Assembly (NCBI GenBank): GCA_005885165.1
Contig: VAXR01000113.1
Location: 1 to 5,755, forward strand
From: Actinomycetota bacterium
GTDB taxonomy: Bacteria > Actinomycetota > Thermoleophilia > Solirubrobacterales > Thermoleophilaceae
Direction of reading: 5' to 3'
DNA: 5,755 nt
Shown here: positions 1 through 5,695 of the stretch, piece by piece
Layout: every line of letters starts with the position of its first letter
Numbering within the stretch: the first letter of the stretch is position 1
Notes under the pieces: model-generated
What the model was told of the DNA's origin: nothing
What the model saw: the letters and a program-made list of their open reading frames with translations, nothing else
The model's database searches: none
Made by a program: the position numbers and the translations under genes

Positions 1-2
1 AG

Positions 3-863
3 ATCTACGCGGCGCTCGAGCCCAAGCGGCTCGTCCTCCGCCCCTACGCGAAGGATCCCGAGCTCGACCTCCACGCCATGACCGAGGAGTACCGCACCCT
101 CGGCCACCGGCTCGAGCCTTACATCGCCGACACAGCCCACATCGTCTGGGACGCCCTCGACGCCGGGCAGCTCGTGATCTTCGAGGGAGCCCAGGGCACG
201 CTGCTCGACATCGATCACGGCACGTATCCGTTCGTCACCTCCTCGAACCCGATCGCCGGGGCGGCGTGCGTCGGGGCCGGCGTCGGCCCGCGCGCGATCG
301 ACGAGGTGTGGGGCGTGGCGAAGGCGTACACCACGCGCGTGGGCGCCGGGCCGTTCCCGTCGGAGCTCGACTCGGAGCTCGGCGTCCGGATCCGCGACGC
401 CGGCGGCGAGTACGGGACGACCACCGGCCGCGCGCGCCGCTGCGGCTGGCTCGACCTGGTCGCGCTGCGCTACGCGATCCGCCTGAATGGGCTCACCGGC
501 CTCGCGATCACCAAGCTAGACGCGCTGACGGGGATCGATCCCCTCGGCGTCGCGGTGCGCTACCTGGGCCCCGATCAGGTGAGCTTCGACGAGTTCCCCT
601 ACCACCAGTCGATGGTCCACAAGGCGTCGGCCGAGGCGGTCGAGCTGGCCGGCTGGCACGAGCCGATCTCCGAGGCGCGCAGCCTCGATGACCTGCCGAG
701 CCAGGCGCGCGACTACCTGGCGTTCGTCGGCGAGCGCCTTGGGGTGCCGATCGTCCTGGTGGGCGTCGGCCCGGGCCGCGACCAGGTGATCAGGACCGAC
801 GCGGGCCGCGACCTCATCCCGGTGCCGGAGACGCCGCCGGAGGCTCCCGTTCCGCAGGCGTAG
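3..863 (+). CDS. purA: Adenylosuccinate synthetase, C-terminal part (5' end outside window)
   Basis: PurA makes adenylosuccinate from IMP and aspartate using GTP, the first committed step from IMP to AMP, in the cytoplasm. The frame is open from base 3, so 286 residues are visible and about 150 N-terminal ones, including the GDEGKGK P-loop, are missing. The Met at 78 is internal: the upstream codons read IYAALEPKRLVLRPYAKDP, which is normal PurA sequence. Visible signatures in order are FEGAQGTLLDIDHGTYPFVTSSN-type sequence (about 180-248), the VWGVAKAYTTRVGAGPFP block, GTTTGRARRCGW (414-449; the family usually has GRPRRCGW), TKLD..TGIDPL (510-545) and the closing VGVGPGRDQVI (about 762-794). 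After that point a Pro-rich tail of roughly 21 residues (798-860) goes beyond the usual family end. It overlaps the convergent membrane-protein gene by 50 bp. The identification is secure. Confidence 0.97.
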   Translation: MYAALEPKRLVLRPYAKDPELDLHAMTEEYRTLGHRLEPYIADTAHIVWDALDAGQLVIFEGAQGTLLDIDHGTYPFVTSSNPIAGAACVGAGVGPRAIDEVWGVAKAYTTRVGAGPFPSELDSELGVRIRDAGGEYGTTTGRARRCGWLDLVALRYAIRLNGLTGLAITKLDALTGIDPLGVAVRYLGPDQVSFDEFPYHQSMVHKASAEAVELAGWHEPISEARSLDDLPSQARDYLAFVGERLGVPIVLVGVGPGRDQVIRTDAGRDLIPVPETPPEAPVPQA

Positions 864-1473
864 CCGGCGGCTCGGCTCCGTCACCGTCCCCCACGGCAAG
901 GACCCGCTCGCCGCGGCGGATGAACCGCACCCCGAGGATGAGAGTGCCGAGCAGCGCCGTCACGGCCAGCGAGATCTGGACGCCGAGCACGCCCTCGGGG
1001 CTCCAGTAGACGTCCTCGAGCTCGAGTAGCAGCGCCGACTCGTCGAGCGTCAACCCCATTCCCGCGCCGAACGGGATCGCGAGCTTCGGCTCGAGCTTCT
1101 CGTCCCGGGTGACGATCGCCGCCGCGCCCGAGCCGAAGGCGATCAGGATGCCGGGCACGAAGTGGTGGATGTGCCGGCGCCCGATCACGAAGTTGCGGAA
1201 GGGTCCGACGTGATCGCGGCCCCTCAGCTTCCAGGCGACGGTCCGCACCGAGACGAACGTGAGGACGAACGACGCCAGGAGGTTGAAGGTGGCCGTCTCG
1301 CGCGGGGAGACGTCCTGGTAGCCGGCCACGGCCAGCTCGACGGTCTCGGTCACGGCCTCCTGTGCCGCGGGCAGGAGCTCCTCGGTCTCGCTTGGCAGCG
1401 GTGCGCGCCCGCGGCGCCAGATGCGCCCGACCTGTCCGGCCGCGACCGCGACGGTGGTCAGGCCTGCGATCAC
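814..1473 (-). CDS. Uncharacterised multi-pass membrane protein with HIHH and LDES motifs
   Basis: The first canonical start is GTG at 1473, giving 219 residues. I recognise the general type as a recurrent actinobacterial integral membrane protein, but I know no function. Hydrophobic segments lie near residues 2-19, 62-80, 102-121, 131-152 and 162-184. A basic run and His cluster (GRRHIHH, residues 98-104) precede the third segment. The fourth carries acidic residues (LTLDES, D144 E145, then E151, E153, D154 before VYW). Paired His and acidic clusters could bind metal, which is inference. After VRFIRRGERVLAVG the tail is Pro/Ala-rich and runs into purA on the other strand (50-bp overlap). There is no Shine-Dalgarno before GTG 1473, and the same frame stays open and protein-like upstream to about 1647 with no ATG, GTG or TTG. 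The true N-terminus is therefore uncertain. It is probably the last gene of the minus-strand unit that starts at 3356. Confidence 0.8.
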   Translation of the reverse strand: MIAGLTTVAVAAGQVGRIWRRGRAPLPSETEELLPAAQEAVTETVELAVAGYQDVSPRETATFNLLASFVLTFVSVRTVAWKLRGRDHVGPFRNFVIGRRHIHHFVPGILIAFGSGAAAIVTRDEKLEPKLAIPFGAGMGLTLDESALLLELEDVYWSPEGVLGVQISLAVTALLGTLILGVRFIRRGERVLAVGDGDGAEPPATPAEREPPAASPAPG

Positions 1474-1651
1474 GCCGAGCGCAACGGTCCGGCGATCGGG
1501 TGCCCACGGCCACCCCCCGGATCGCAGCGCGGCGCCCGCGACGCGCCGTCTGACGAGGGCGGCGGCGCGGCGGGGCGAGAGGAGGTCCCGCGCGACTCCG
1601 TGGAGGCGGCGGGTGGTCGTCAGCGCCAGGCCGAGCTCCTCGAACAGTCGG
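1474..1651 (-). other. Open, coding-like stretch: possible N-terminal extension of the membrane protein
   Basis: This stretch lies between the acyltransferase stop (1654-1652) and GTG 1473, in the membrane-protein frame. Read on the minus strand it has no stop and gives a plausible basic N-terminus (DRLFEELGLALTTTRRLHGV, then a Leu/Arg/Ala-rich helix ending APDRRTVALG). It completes the first membrane helix, which GTG 1473 would cut short. Nearly all third positions are G or C. Only CTG codons could initiate: at 1647, four bases after the upstream stop; at 1629, six bases after a GAGGAG; and at 1623. The alternatives are a true intergenic spacer that is open by chance because of high GC, or a sequence error hiding a start. 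Confidence 0.4.
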
Positions 1652-2350
1652 TCAACCCAGCTCCTCGGGCCGCAGCTCGCGAACCGGGCGCGCCGGCACG
1701 CCCACTACGAGCGTGCGCGGCGGAACGTCGCGCGTCACGACCGCGCCGGCGCCCACGAACGCCTCCTCGCCGATCTCGACGCCCGGGAGGATGGTGGCCC
1801 CGCCGCCTACGCGGCAGCGCCGCCTGAAGGTCGGCCCGCGCAGCGGCTCGCCCTCGGGGCGCCGCCCCGCGGTGGGGTCGTTGAGCGTTCTCACGCCGGG
1901 CGCGACGAACACCTCGTCCTCGATCGCGCTGAAAGCGGTGATGTAGCAGGCGCTCTGGATCCGGACGTCCGCGCCGATCACCGCGTCGTTCTCGACCGAC
2001 GAGCCGCGGCCGACGACCGATCCGCGGCCCACCGCCGAGCGCTCGCGCAGGTGCACCTGGTCGCCGATCACGGCCTCGGGTCCGACCGCAGCGCCGGTGA
2101 CGAGCACGGAACCCGCGCCGATCGTCGCGCCGTCCCCGATCACGAGCGGCGGGGGCTCCTCGCGCGCGGCGCGGGAACGCGGCCCGAGCGAGACCGGCTT
2201 CCCGAGCACCACCGCGTCCTGGATGCGGACGTGCTCGCCGATCGCCGTCCCGTCGTGGATCACCACGTGGGCGCCCACCTCCGCGCTCTGCGGGAGCGCC
2301 ACGCCGTCGCCCAACATGAGCCCCGGGGCGCGATCAGACTCGCGCAGCAC
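1652..2350 (-). CDS. Left-handed beta-helix (hexapeptide) acyltransferase, WbpD-like
   Basis: A 232-residue protein if it starts at GTG 2350, or 221 if at ATG 2317. I chose GTG because GAGGAG sits seven bases before it, whereas ATG has no clear ribosome site. Almost the whole chain consists of imperfect hexapeptide turns ([LIV]-G-x4), for example VGAHVVIHDGTAIG (25-38), VIGDGATIGAGSVL (70-83), VIGDQVHL (94-101) and VGGGATILPGVEIG (181-194). These form a left-handed beta helix that normally trimerises and uses acetyl- or acyl-CoA. A loop around PGVRTLNDPTAGRRPEGEP (151-169) interrupts the helix, as in sugar N-acetyltransferases. The C-terminus VVGVPARPVRE is the usual end of this family. The neighbouring Gfo/Idh dehydrogenase suggests acylation of an amino-sugar nucleotide for a surface glycan, as in WbpB/WbpD pairs. 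The exact substrate cannot be read, and a serine or other acetyltransferase role is less likely. Confidence 0.88.
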   Translation of the reverse strand: MLRESDRAPGLMLGDGVALPQSAEVGAHVVIHDGTAIGEHVRIQDAVVLGKPVSLGPRSRAAREEPPPLVIGDGATIGAGSVLVTGAAVGPEAVIGDQVHLRERSAVGRGSVVGRGSSVENDAVIGADVRIQSACYITAFSAIEDEVFVAPGVRTLNDPTAGRRPEGEPLRGPTFRRRCRVGGGATILPGVEIGEEAFVGAGAVVTRDVPPRTLVVGVPARPVRELRPEELG

Positions 2351-3356
2351 GCGAGCTCTCCTCGAGCGAGCGCTGCAGCGACTCGAGCACCCGCACGACC
2401 CGTACGCCGCTCTCGGGCCCGGAACGCGGGTCCTGCCCGGTTCGCACGCACTCGACGAAGTGCGCGCACTCGATCCGCAGCGGCTCCTCGTTCGAGACGC
2501 GCGGGCTCCAGATGTCCCCCGAGCGCGCGATGTACTCGCCGTAGGACTGGAAGCTCTGGTCGAACCCCTTGTCGTAGACGGTGACCTTGCGCTCGATCTC
2601 CATGTCGTCGAAGGTGGCCATGCGCTTCGAGCCGACGACCGTGAAGCGGCGCTCCTTGTGAGGGTCGAGCCAGGAGAGGTGGAGGTGGGCGGAGAGGCCC
2701 GACGCGAAGCGCAGGTAGCAGAAGACAACGTCCTCGACCCCCTCGCGCATGTAGCTCTCGCCGACCGCACGCGCCTCGATCGGCTCCTCGCCCGCGAGTC
2801 GAAGCACGACCGAGACGTCGTGCGCGCCGAGCGACCACAGCGCGTTCTCGTCCGCCCTCAGCTTGCCCAGGTTCAGCCGGTTCGAGTAGATGTAGTGGAT
2901 GTCGCCGAGCTCGCCCGACTCGGCGATCTCCTTCAGCTTCTGGACGCCCGGGTGGTACTCGAGCAGGTGTCCGACCATCAGCACCCGGCCGGCGTCGCGG
3001 GCGGCGTCCGCAACCTGCTCGGCCTCGGCCGAAGATTGCGCGAGGGGCTTCTCCACGAAGCAGTGCTTGCCCGCCTCGAGCACGCGTGTCGACAGCTCGG
3101 GATGGCTCGGCACGTGCGTGGCCACGACGACCGCGTCGAGATCGGGGTCGGCGAGCAGCTCGTCCAGTTCACCGGTCTGGCGCACACCAGGAAGCTGAGC
3201 GCCCGCGCGCGCACGTGCCTCCTCCGAGGCGTCGCAGAGCCAGCGGAGCTCGGCGTCCGGCAGGCGGTCGAAGTTGCGCGCGAGGTTGGGGCCCCAGTAC
3301 CCGAGTCCGACCACCCCGACCCGCACCGGGCCGCGAATCTCGCCCTCCGTGGACAC
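2334..3356 (-). CDS. Gfo/Idh/MocA family NAD(P)-dependent sugar oxidoreductase
   Basis: A 340-residue protein from GTG 3356, typical for the family. The same frame is open to 3575, but the extra residues do not look like protein of this family, whereas the Rossmann strand begins properly at VRVGVVGLGYWGPN (11-24). Visible motifs are the dinucleotide-binding GLGYWG (17-22), the AVVVATHVPSHPEL strand (75-88), the EKP motif at 102-104 whose Lys is the family's active-site residue, VGHLLEYHPG (128-137), and the GAHD segment at 177-180 in the substrate-binding domain. It probably oxidises a hydroxyl on a sugar or UDP-sugar. Pairing with a hexapeptide acyltransferase resembles the WbpB-type C3 dehydrogenase step towards UDP-GlcNAc3NAcA-like sugars. 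That assignment comes from context, because generic inositol or sugar dehydrogenases share these motifs. It is the first gene of the probable minus-strand unit. Confidence 0.92.
   Translation of the reverse strand: MSTEGEIRGPVRVGVVGLGYWGPNLARNFDRLPDAELRWLCDASEEARARAGAQLPGVRQTGELDELLADPDLDAVVVATHVPSHPELSTRVLEAGKHCFVEKPLAQSSAEAEQVADAARDAGRVLMVGHLLEYHPGVQKLKEIAESGELGDIHYIYSNRLNLGKLRADENALWSLGAHDVSVVLRLAGEEPIEARAVGESYMREGVEDVVFCYLRFASGLSAHLHLSWLDPHKERRFTVVGSKRMATFDDMEIERKVTVYDKGFDQSFQSYGEYIARSGDIWSPRVSNEEPLRIECAHFVECVRTGQDPRSGPESGVRVVRVLESLQRSLEESSRAARV
2358..2363 (-). promoter_or_regulatory. Ribosome binding site deciding the acyltransferase GTG start
   Basis: The minus strand reads GAGGAG, then seven bases (AGCTCGC), then GTG at 2350. 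The site lies inside the end of the dehydrogenase gene, so the acyltransferase would begin 17 bases before the dehydrogenase stop is complete, consistent with translational coupling. The competing ATG at 2317 is preceded only by CGGGGCTC. Confidence 0.6.
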
Positions 3357-3362
3357 CGTCGC

Positions 3363-3368
3363 AGTGTA
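3363..3368 (-). promoter_or_regulatory. Candidate -10 element for a leaderless dehydrogenase transcript
   Basis: The minus strand reads TACACT (fits TANNNT), followed by six bases (GCGACG) and then GTG 3356. A start site six to seven bases after the -10 would fall on the start codon itself. No Shine-Dalgarno is visible upstream of that GTG, which agrees with leaderless translation, common in actinobacteria. No good -35 hexamer is seen (the best placed is TGGTTG at 16 bp), so this is tentative. Confidence 0.35.
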
Positions 3369-3453
3369 TGAGGGACGCAGGTCGCAACCAGCACCGAACC
3401 TGCGCCCATGCAGGCATATCAGGGTTAGGATGGATGGGGAATCGAGGGGAAGC

Positions 3454-3460
3454 AAGGAGG
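3454..3460 (+). promoter_or_regulatory. Strong Shine-Dalgarno sequence on the plus strand
   Basis: AAGGAGG is a near-perfect anti-16S match in an intergenic region where no plus-strand gene would be expected. GTG 3471 follows after ten bases, a slightly long spacing. Upstream, TAGGAT (3426-3431) could act as a -10 element giving a short leader, though no -35 is evident. Chance occurrence in purine-rich DNA is possible. Confidence 0.35.
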
Positions 3461-3470
3461 CCATTTCCGC

Positions 3471-3620
3471 GTGCAGCGACTTGCAAGCGCGGGTCGAGGG
3501 GCTATGGCGGCCGCCACGGCGGTGGCCCGCCACGCGATCTGGTACGTCCGTTACCAGCTCGACGGCACGGCGCACACGCGCCGTAACCGCCCGCCCAACG
3601 GGGCGGGCAACGGGCGCTGA
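3471..3620 (+). CDS. Speculative 49-residue small ORF, function unknown
   Basis: GTG 3471 to TGA 3618-3620 encodes a 49-residue basic peptide. Met codon 12 (ATG 3504) is an alternative start without its own ribosome site. The central part, AVARHAIWYVRYQLDGTAHT, has a W-Y-V-R-Y core faintly like the beta-strand N-terminal domain of some tyrosine recombinases, but nothing else supports that. Support comes from AAGGAGG ten bases upstream and a TAGGAT -10-like site. Against it: the last 14 codons lie inside a large hairpin (3578-3617), the composition is Arg/Ala/Pro-rich as in random GC-rich frames, and no partner gene lies on this strand. It sits divergently from the dehydrogenase and convergently with the aminotransferase. 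Confidence 0.22.
   Translation: MQRLASAGRGAMAAATAVARHAIWYVRYQLDGTAHTRRNRPPNGAGNGR
3578..3617. terminator. Large hairpin between convergent ends, possible bidirectional terminator
   Basis: The inner stem is a perfect 8-bp repeat, GCCCGCCC (3589-3596) with GGGCGGGC (3601-3608), closed by an AACG loop. An outer seven-pair stem, GCGCCGT (3578-3584) with ACGG(G)CGC (3610-3617, one bulged G), extends it across a 4/1 internal loop. On the minus strand it starts about 22 bases beyond the aminotransferase stop codon. Neither strand has a T-tract after it, so it would be an I-shaped terminator of the kind proposed for actinobacteria, or a transcript-stabilising hairpin. Confidence 0.4.
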
Positions 3621-3639
3621 GCGCGGGCGCCCGGCGGCG

Positions 3640-4434
3640 TCAGTCGGCCCCGAGCGCCGCCTGAATATGTGAGCGAATCGCAGCCGCCGCCGCGCGCGTC
3701 CGCTCGCCGGGCGCGGTCAGCTCGCGGCTCTCGATGGCCGACACCGGCTGGACCTCGCGCGTGGTCGAGACGAGGAACGCCTCGGGGACGTCGACGAACT
3801 CGTCGGCGGTCACGGCGCGCTCCTGGGCATCGGTCAGCCGCAGCACGAGGTCGCGCGTGATCGACGCGAGGATGTGCTCGTCGAGCGGCGGCGTGCACAG
3901 CGCGCCGTCGCCGGCCAGGTAGAAGATCGACGACGTCGGTGCCTCGAGCACGTGGCCGTGCGGCGTCACAAGGAGCGCCTCGTCGAAACCGCGCTCGCGC
4001 GCGATCCGGCTCGCGAGCATGTTCGCGCCGTAGGAGAGCGACTTGACCCCGTCCAGGACGCGCGGGGGCGAGTAGGCCACGAACCCGAGCCGGACCTGCT
4101 CGGGCGTGGGGGGCGTGGGCTCGGTCATCGCCAGCCGCCGCCCTCCGCGGGTGAGAACGAGCCGGACTATCCCGTCGAACGCGGCGCCGCCGCGCCGCTC
4201 GAGCAGCTCGGGGATCTCGCGCTCGAGCTCCGCCCTCGGCACGCCTTCCGGGAGGCGGATGTTCGCCGCGGAGCGCTCGAGCCGGTCGAGGTGCTCGCGG
4301 AGCGCAAATGGTCGACCGTCGTATACGCGGATCACCTCGAACACGCCGTCGCCGCGCAGGAACCCCTCGTCCGTCGCCGGGATGGTCGTCTCGGCGGACG
4401 GCGCGAAAGCTCCGTCCAGGCAGGCGAGCTCCAT
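3640..4434 (-). CDS. Class IV PLP-dependent aminotransferase (BCAT / D-amino acid / PabC-like)
   Basis: A 264-residue fold-type IV PLP enzyme starting at ATG 4434, with typical length and complete ends. Family marks in order are the N-terminal LDGAF..ATDEGFLRGDGVFEV (6-34), the helix LREHLDRLERSAANI (45-59) with its phosphate-site Arg51, VRLVLTRGG (90-98), the Schiff-base lysine K131 in GVKSLSYGANMLASR, ERGFDEALLV..GHVLEAPTSSIFYL with the conserved Glu164, TP at 181-182, the SITRD helix (191-195) and a late STTREVQPV (223-231) in the usual active-site position. Substrate choice between branched-chain amino acids, D-amino acids and aminodeoxychorismate cannot be settled from sequence alone. 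No pabA/pabB or ilv neighbour is present to help. The gene follows the GGDEF gene after a 57-bp gap with no clear terminator, so co-transcription is possible. Only a weak GAGAAT box lies just before the ATG. Confidence 0.9.
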   Translation of the reverse strand: MELACLDGAFAPSAETTIPATDEGFLRGDGVFEVIRVYDGRPFALREHLDRLERSAANIRLPEGVPRAELEREIPELLERRGGAAFDGIVRLVLTRGGRRLAMTEPTPPTPEQVRLGFVAYSPPRVLDGVKSLSYGANMLASRIARERGFDEALLVTPHGHVLEAPTSSIFYLAGDGALCTPPLDEHILASITRDLVLRLTDAQERAVTADEFVDVPEAFLVSTTREVQPVSAIESRELTAPGERTRAAAAAIRSHIQAALGAD

Positions 4435-4491
4435 GCGGCCATTCTCACAGGCGCCGAGGCGGCCTACATCTGGATCGGGCGACGGGGCGTG

Positions 4492-5652
4492 CTAGAGCAG
4501 CGAGTCGACGCCGCCGGCCATCTCGCTCGGCTCGGAGGCGACCACTTCGATATCTACGGTGTCACCCCGCAGCCGCTCCTCGATCGAGTTCTCGGCCGAG
4601 AAGAACATCACCGCGCGGTCGCCGCCGAGGTTCTGGGCCTCGCCGAGCGCGTGGTGAGCCGCGTGGAGCACGGCCTCCGGCGAGGCGCCGTGCTTCGGGT
4701 AGCTGGCGATGCCGAAGCTGAGGGTCTGCAGTCTGCCGGTCCGGGCGAAATGCTCGCGGACGATCGAGCCGGCCCGCTCGGCCATGATCGCCGCGCCGCG
4801 CTCGTCGGTGTAGGGGCAGACGACGGCGAAGCGCTCCTCCTCGATCAGCGCGGCCTCGTCGGCGATACGGATCGTGCCGCCGATCTTGCCGCCGACCGCG
4901 GCGAGCACCTTCTCGGCCTCGCGCTCGCCGAGCCGCTTGCGAATCGGCCCGGAGCCGTCGACCTCGGCCACGACGACGCCGACGCGGTTTCCGCTGCGGC
5001 GCGCGCGCTCGAGCTCCTTCTCCAGGATCTGCGCGAAGCCGCGCTCGTCGAGGAGGCCGGTGAGCATGTCCCGCTGCATCGTCTCGTCGAGCGACCGCAG
5101 GAGGCCGTCGATCCGCTCGCGCATCACCCGTACGAGCAGGCCCGATACGAGCAGCGCGACGATGAACACGAGCCAGCGCACGACGTCGGTCTTGAGCGGC
5201 GCGTGGCCCACCGCGAGCACGACGGCGTAGGCCGCTCCGATGAACACCGTCTGAAGCGCTGCCTGGACGCGGGTGAGGAAGTAGAAGGCGTAGAACGCGA
5301 CCCAGATGTAGAAGAGCAGGAAGGGGCTGGTCGGGTCGCCGCTGCCGTAGACCGCCCACTCGATCAGCATCGATCCGCACAGGAGCAGGACGGACAGCGT
5401 CCAGCGCGGGAGTCGGTCGTAGCCCACGAAGAGGACCACCGCCATCACGGCGGCGCTGGCGGCCGTGATCGCGACCCGGGCCTCGTTGGCGGCGTGCGAG
5501 ACGGGCGAGATGAGTGCCGCGCCGGCGATCAGCGCCCCGACCACGAAGATGTACATCAGCGATCGGGTCGCCAGGGCCCGCTCCGCACGGTCTCTGTTAT
5601 TGGGCGCCGTGGGCGGCTTCAGCCCGAGGCGCTCTCGAGTCGATGGATTCAT
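4492..5652 (-). CDS. Six-helix membrane protein with degenerate GGDEF domain
   Basis: A 386-residue protein from ATG 5652. An in-frame TAA lies six codons upstream and no other start falls between, so this start is firm. Six hydrophobic segments (about 31-49, 58-78, 85-103, 110-126, 131-149, 158-177) form a membrane sensor, followed by a short helix and a C-terminal GGDEF fold (about 190-352). Fold marks kept are DMLTGLLDERGF (195-206), LSFGIASYPKHG (311-322) and the HALGEAQNLGGDRAV closing helix. The catalytic signature is EEERF (271-275) instead of GGDEF, and the D-x-D-x-FK..ND segment reads EVDGSGPIRK (230-239). Cyclase activity is therefore unlikely. An RxxD (R262-D265) sits exactly five residues before the signature, where the c-di-GMP inhibitory site lies. 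I infer a signal receptor rather than a synthase, as for PelD or PopA. Residues 353-386 are an acidic, probably flexible tail. A sigma-28-like promoter lies directly upstream. Confidence 0.9.
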   Translation of the reverse strand: MNPSTRERLGLKPPTAPNNRDRAERALATRSLMYIFVVGALIAGAALISPVSHAANEARVAITAASAAVMAVVLFVGYDRLPRWTLSVLLLCGSMLIEWAVYGSGDPTSPFLLFYIWVAFYAFYFLTRVQAALQTVFIGAAYAVVLAVGHAPLKTDVVRWLVFIVALLVSGLLVRVMRERIDGLLRSLDETMQRDMLTGLLDERGFAQILEKELERARRSGNRVGVVVAEVDGSGPIRKRLGEREAEKVLAAVGGKIGGTIRIADEAALIEEERFAVVCPYTDERGAAIMAERAGSIVREHFARTGRLQTLSFGIASYPKHGASPEAVLHAAHHALGEAQNLGGDRAVMFFSAENSIEERLRGDTVDIEVVASEPSEMAGGVDSLL

Positions 5653-5667
5653 CTGGTACCGCGGCTC

Positions 5668-5695
5668 TTATCGGCAGAAACGCCGCGAAACTTGC
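5668..5695 (-). promoter_or_regulatory. Sigma-28 (FliA/SigD/WhiG)-like promoter of the GGDEF gene
   Basis: The minus strand reads GCAAGTTT (5695-5688), 12 bases, then GCCGATAA (5675-5668). The known consensus is TAAAGTTT-N11-GCCGATAA, so the -10 matches 8 of 8 and the -35 matches 6 of 8, with a spacer one base longer. The -10 ends 15 bases before ATG 5652, so the leader would be only about eight bases, with no Shine-Dalgarno visible. This suggests control by a motility or sporulation-type sigma factor. No such factor is in the window. Confidence 0.65.

Noticed and set aside
266..691. Plus-strand Arg-rich open frame inside purA
   Set aside because: It is a shifted frame of purA with typical GC-shadow composition and no start signals.
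2318..2770. Upstream continuation of the acyltransferase frame to ATG 2770
   Set aside because: The 151 or so extra residues are Ser/Arg/Ala noise lying within the dehydrogenase gene. Real hexapeptide sequence begins only near 2320, and a good ribosome site marks GTG 2350.
2097..3371. A 424-codon plus-strand open frame
   Set aside because: It is antisense to the dehydrogenase and acyltransferase, has no family motifs, and its composition is Arg/Leu/Ala/Val-rich with no sensible domains.
3357..3575. Longer dehydrogenase start at 3575
   Set aside because: The extra 73 residues are not like the family, include part of the terminator-like hairpin region, and precede a Rossmann fold that starts normally at GTG 3356.
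4435..4491. Promoter or terminator between the GGDEF gene and the aminotransferase
   Set aside because: Only a weak GAGAAT box six bases before ATG 4434 and a short GC-rich partial dyad are visible. There is no good -35, stable stem or T-tract.
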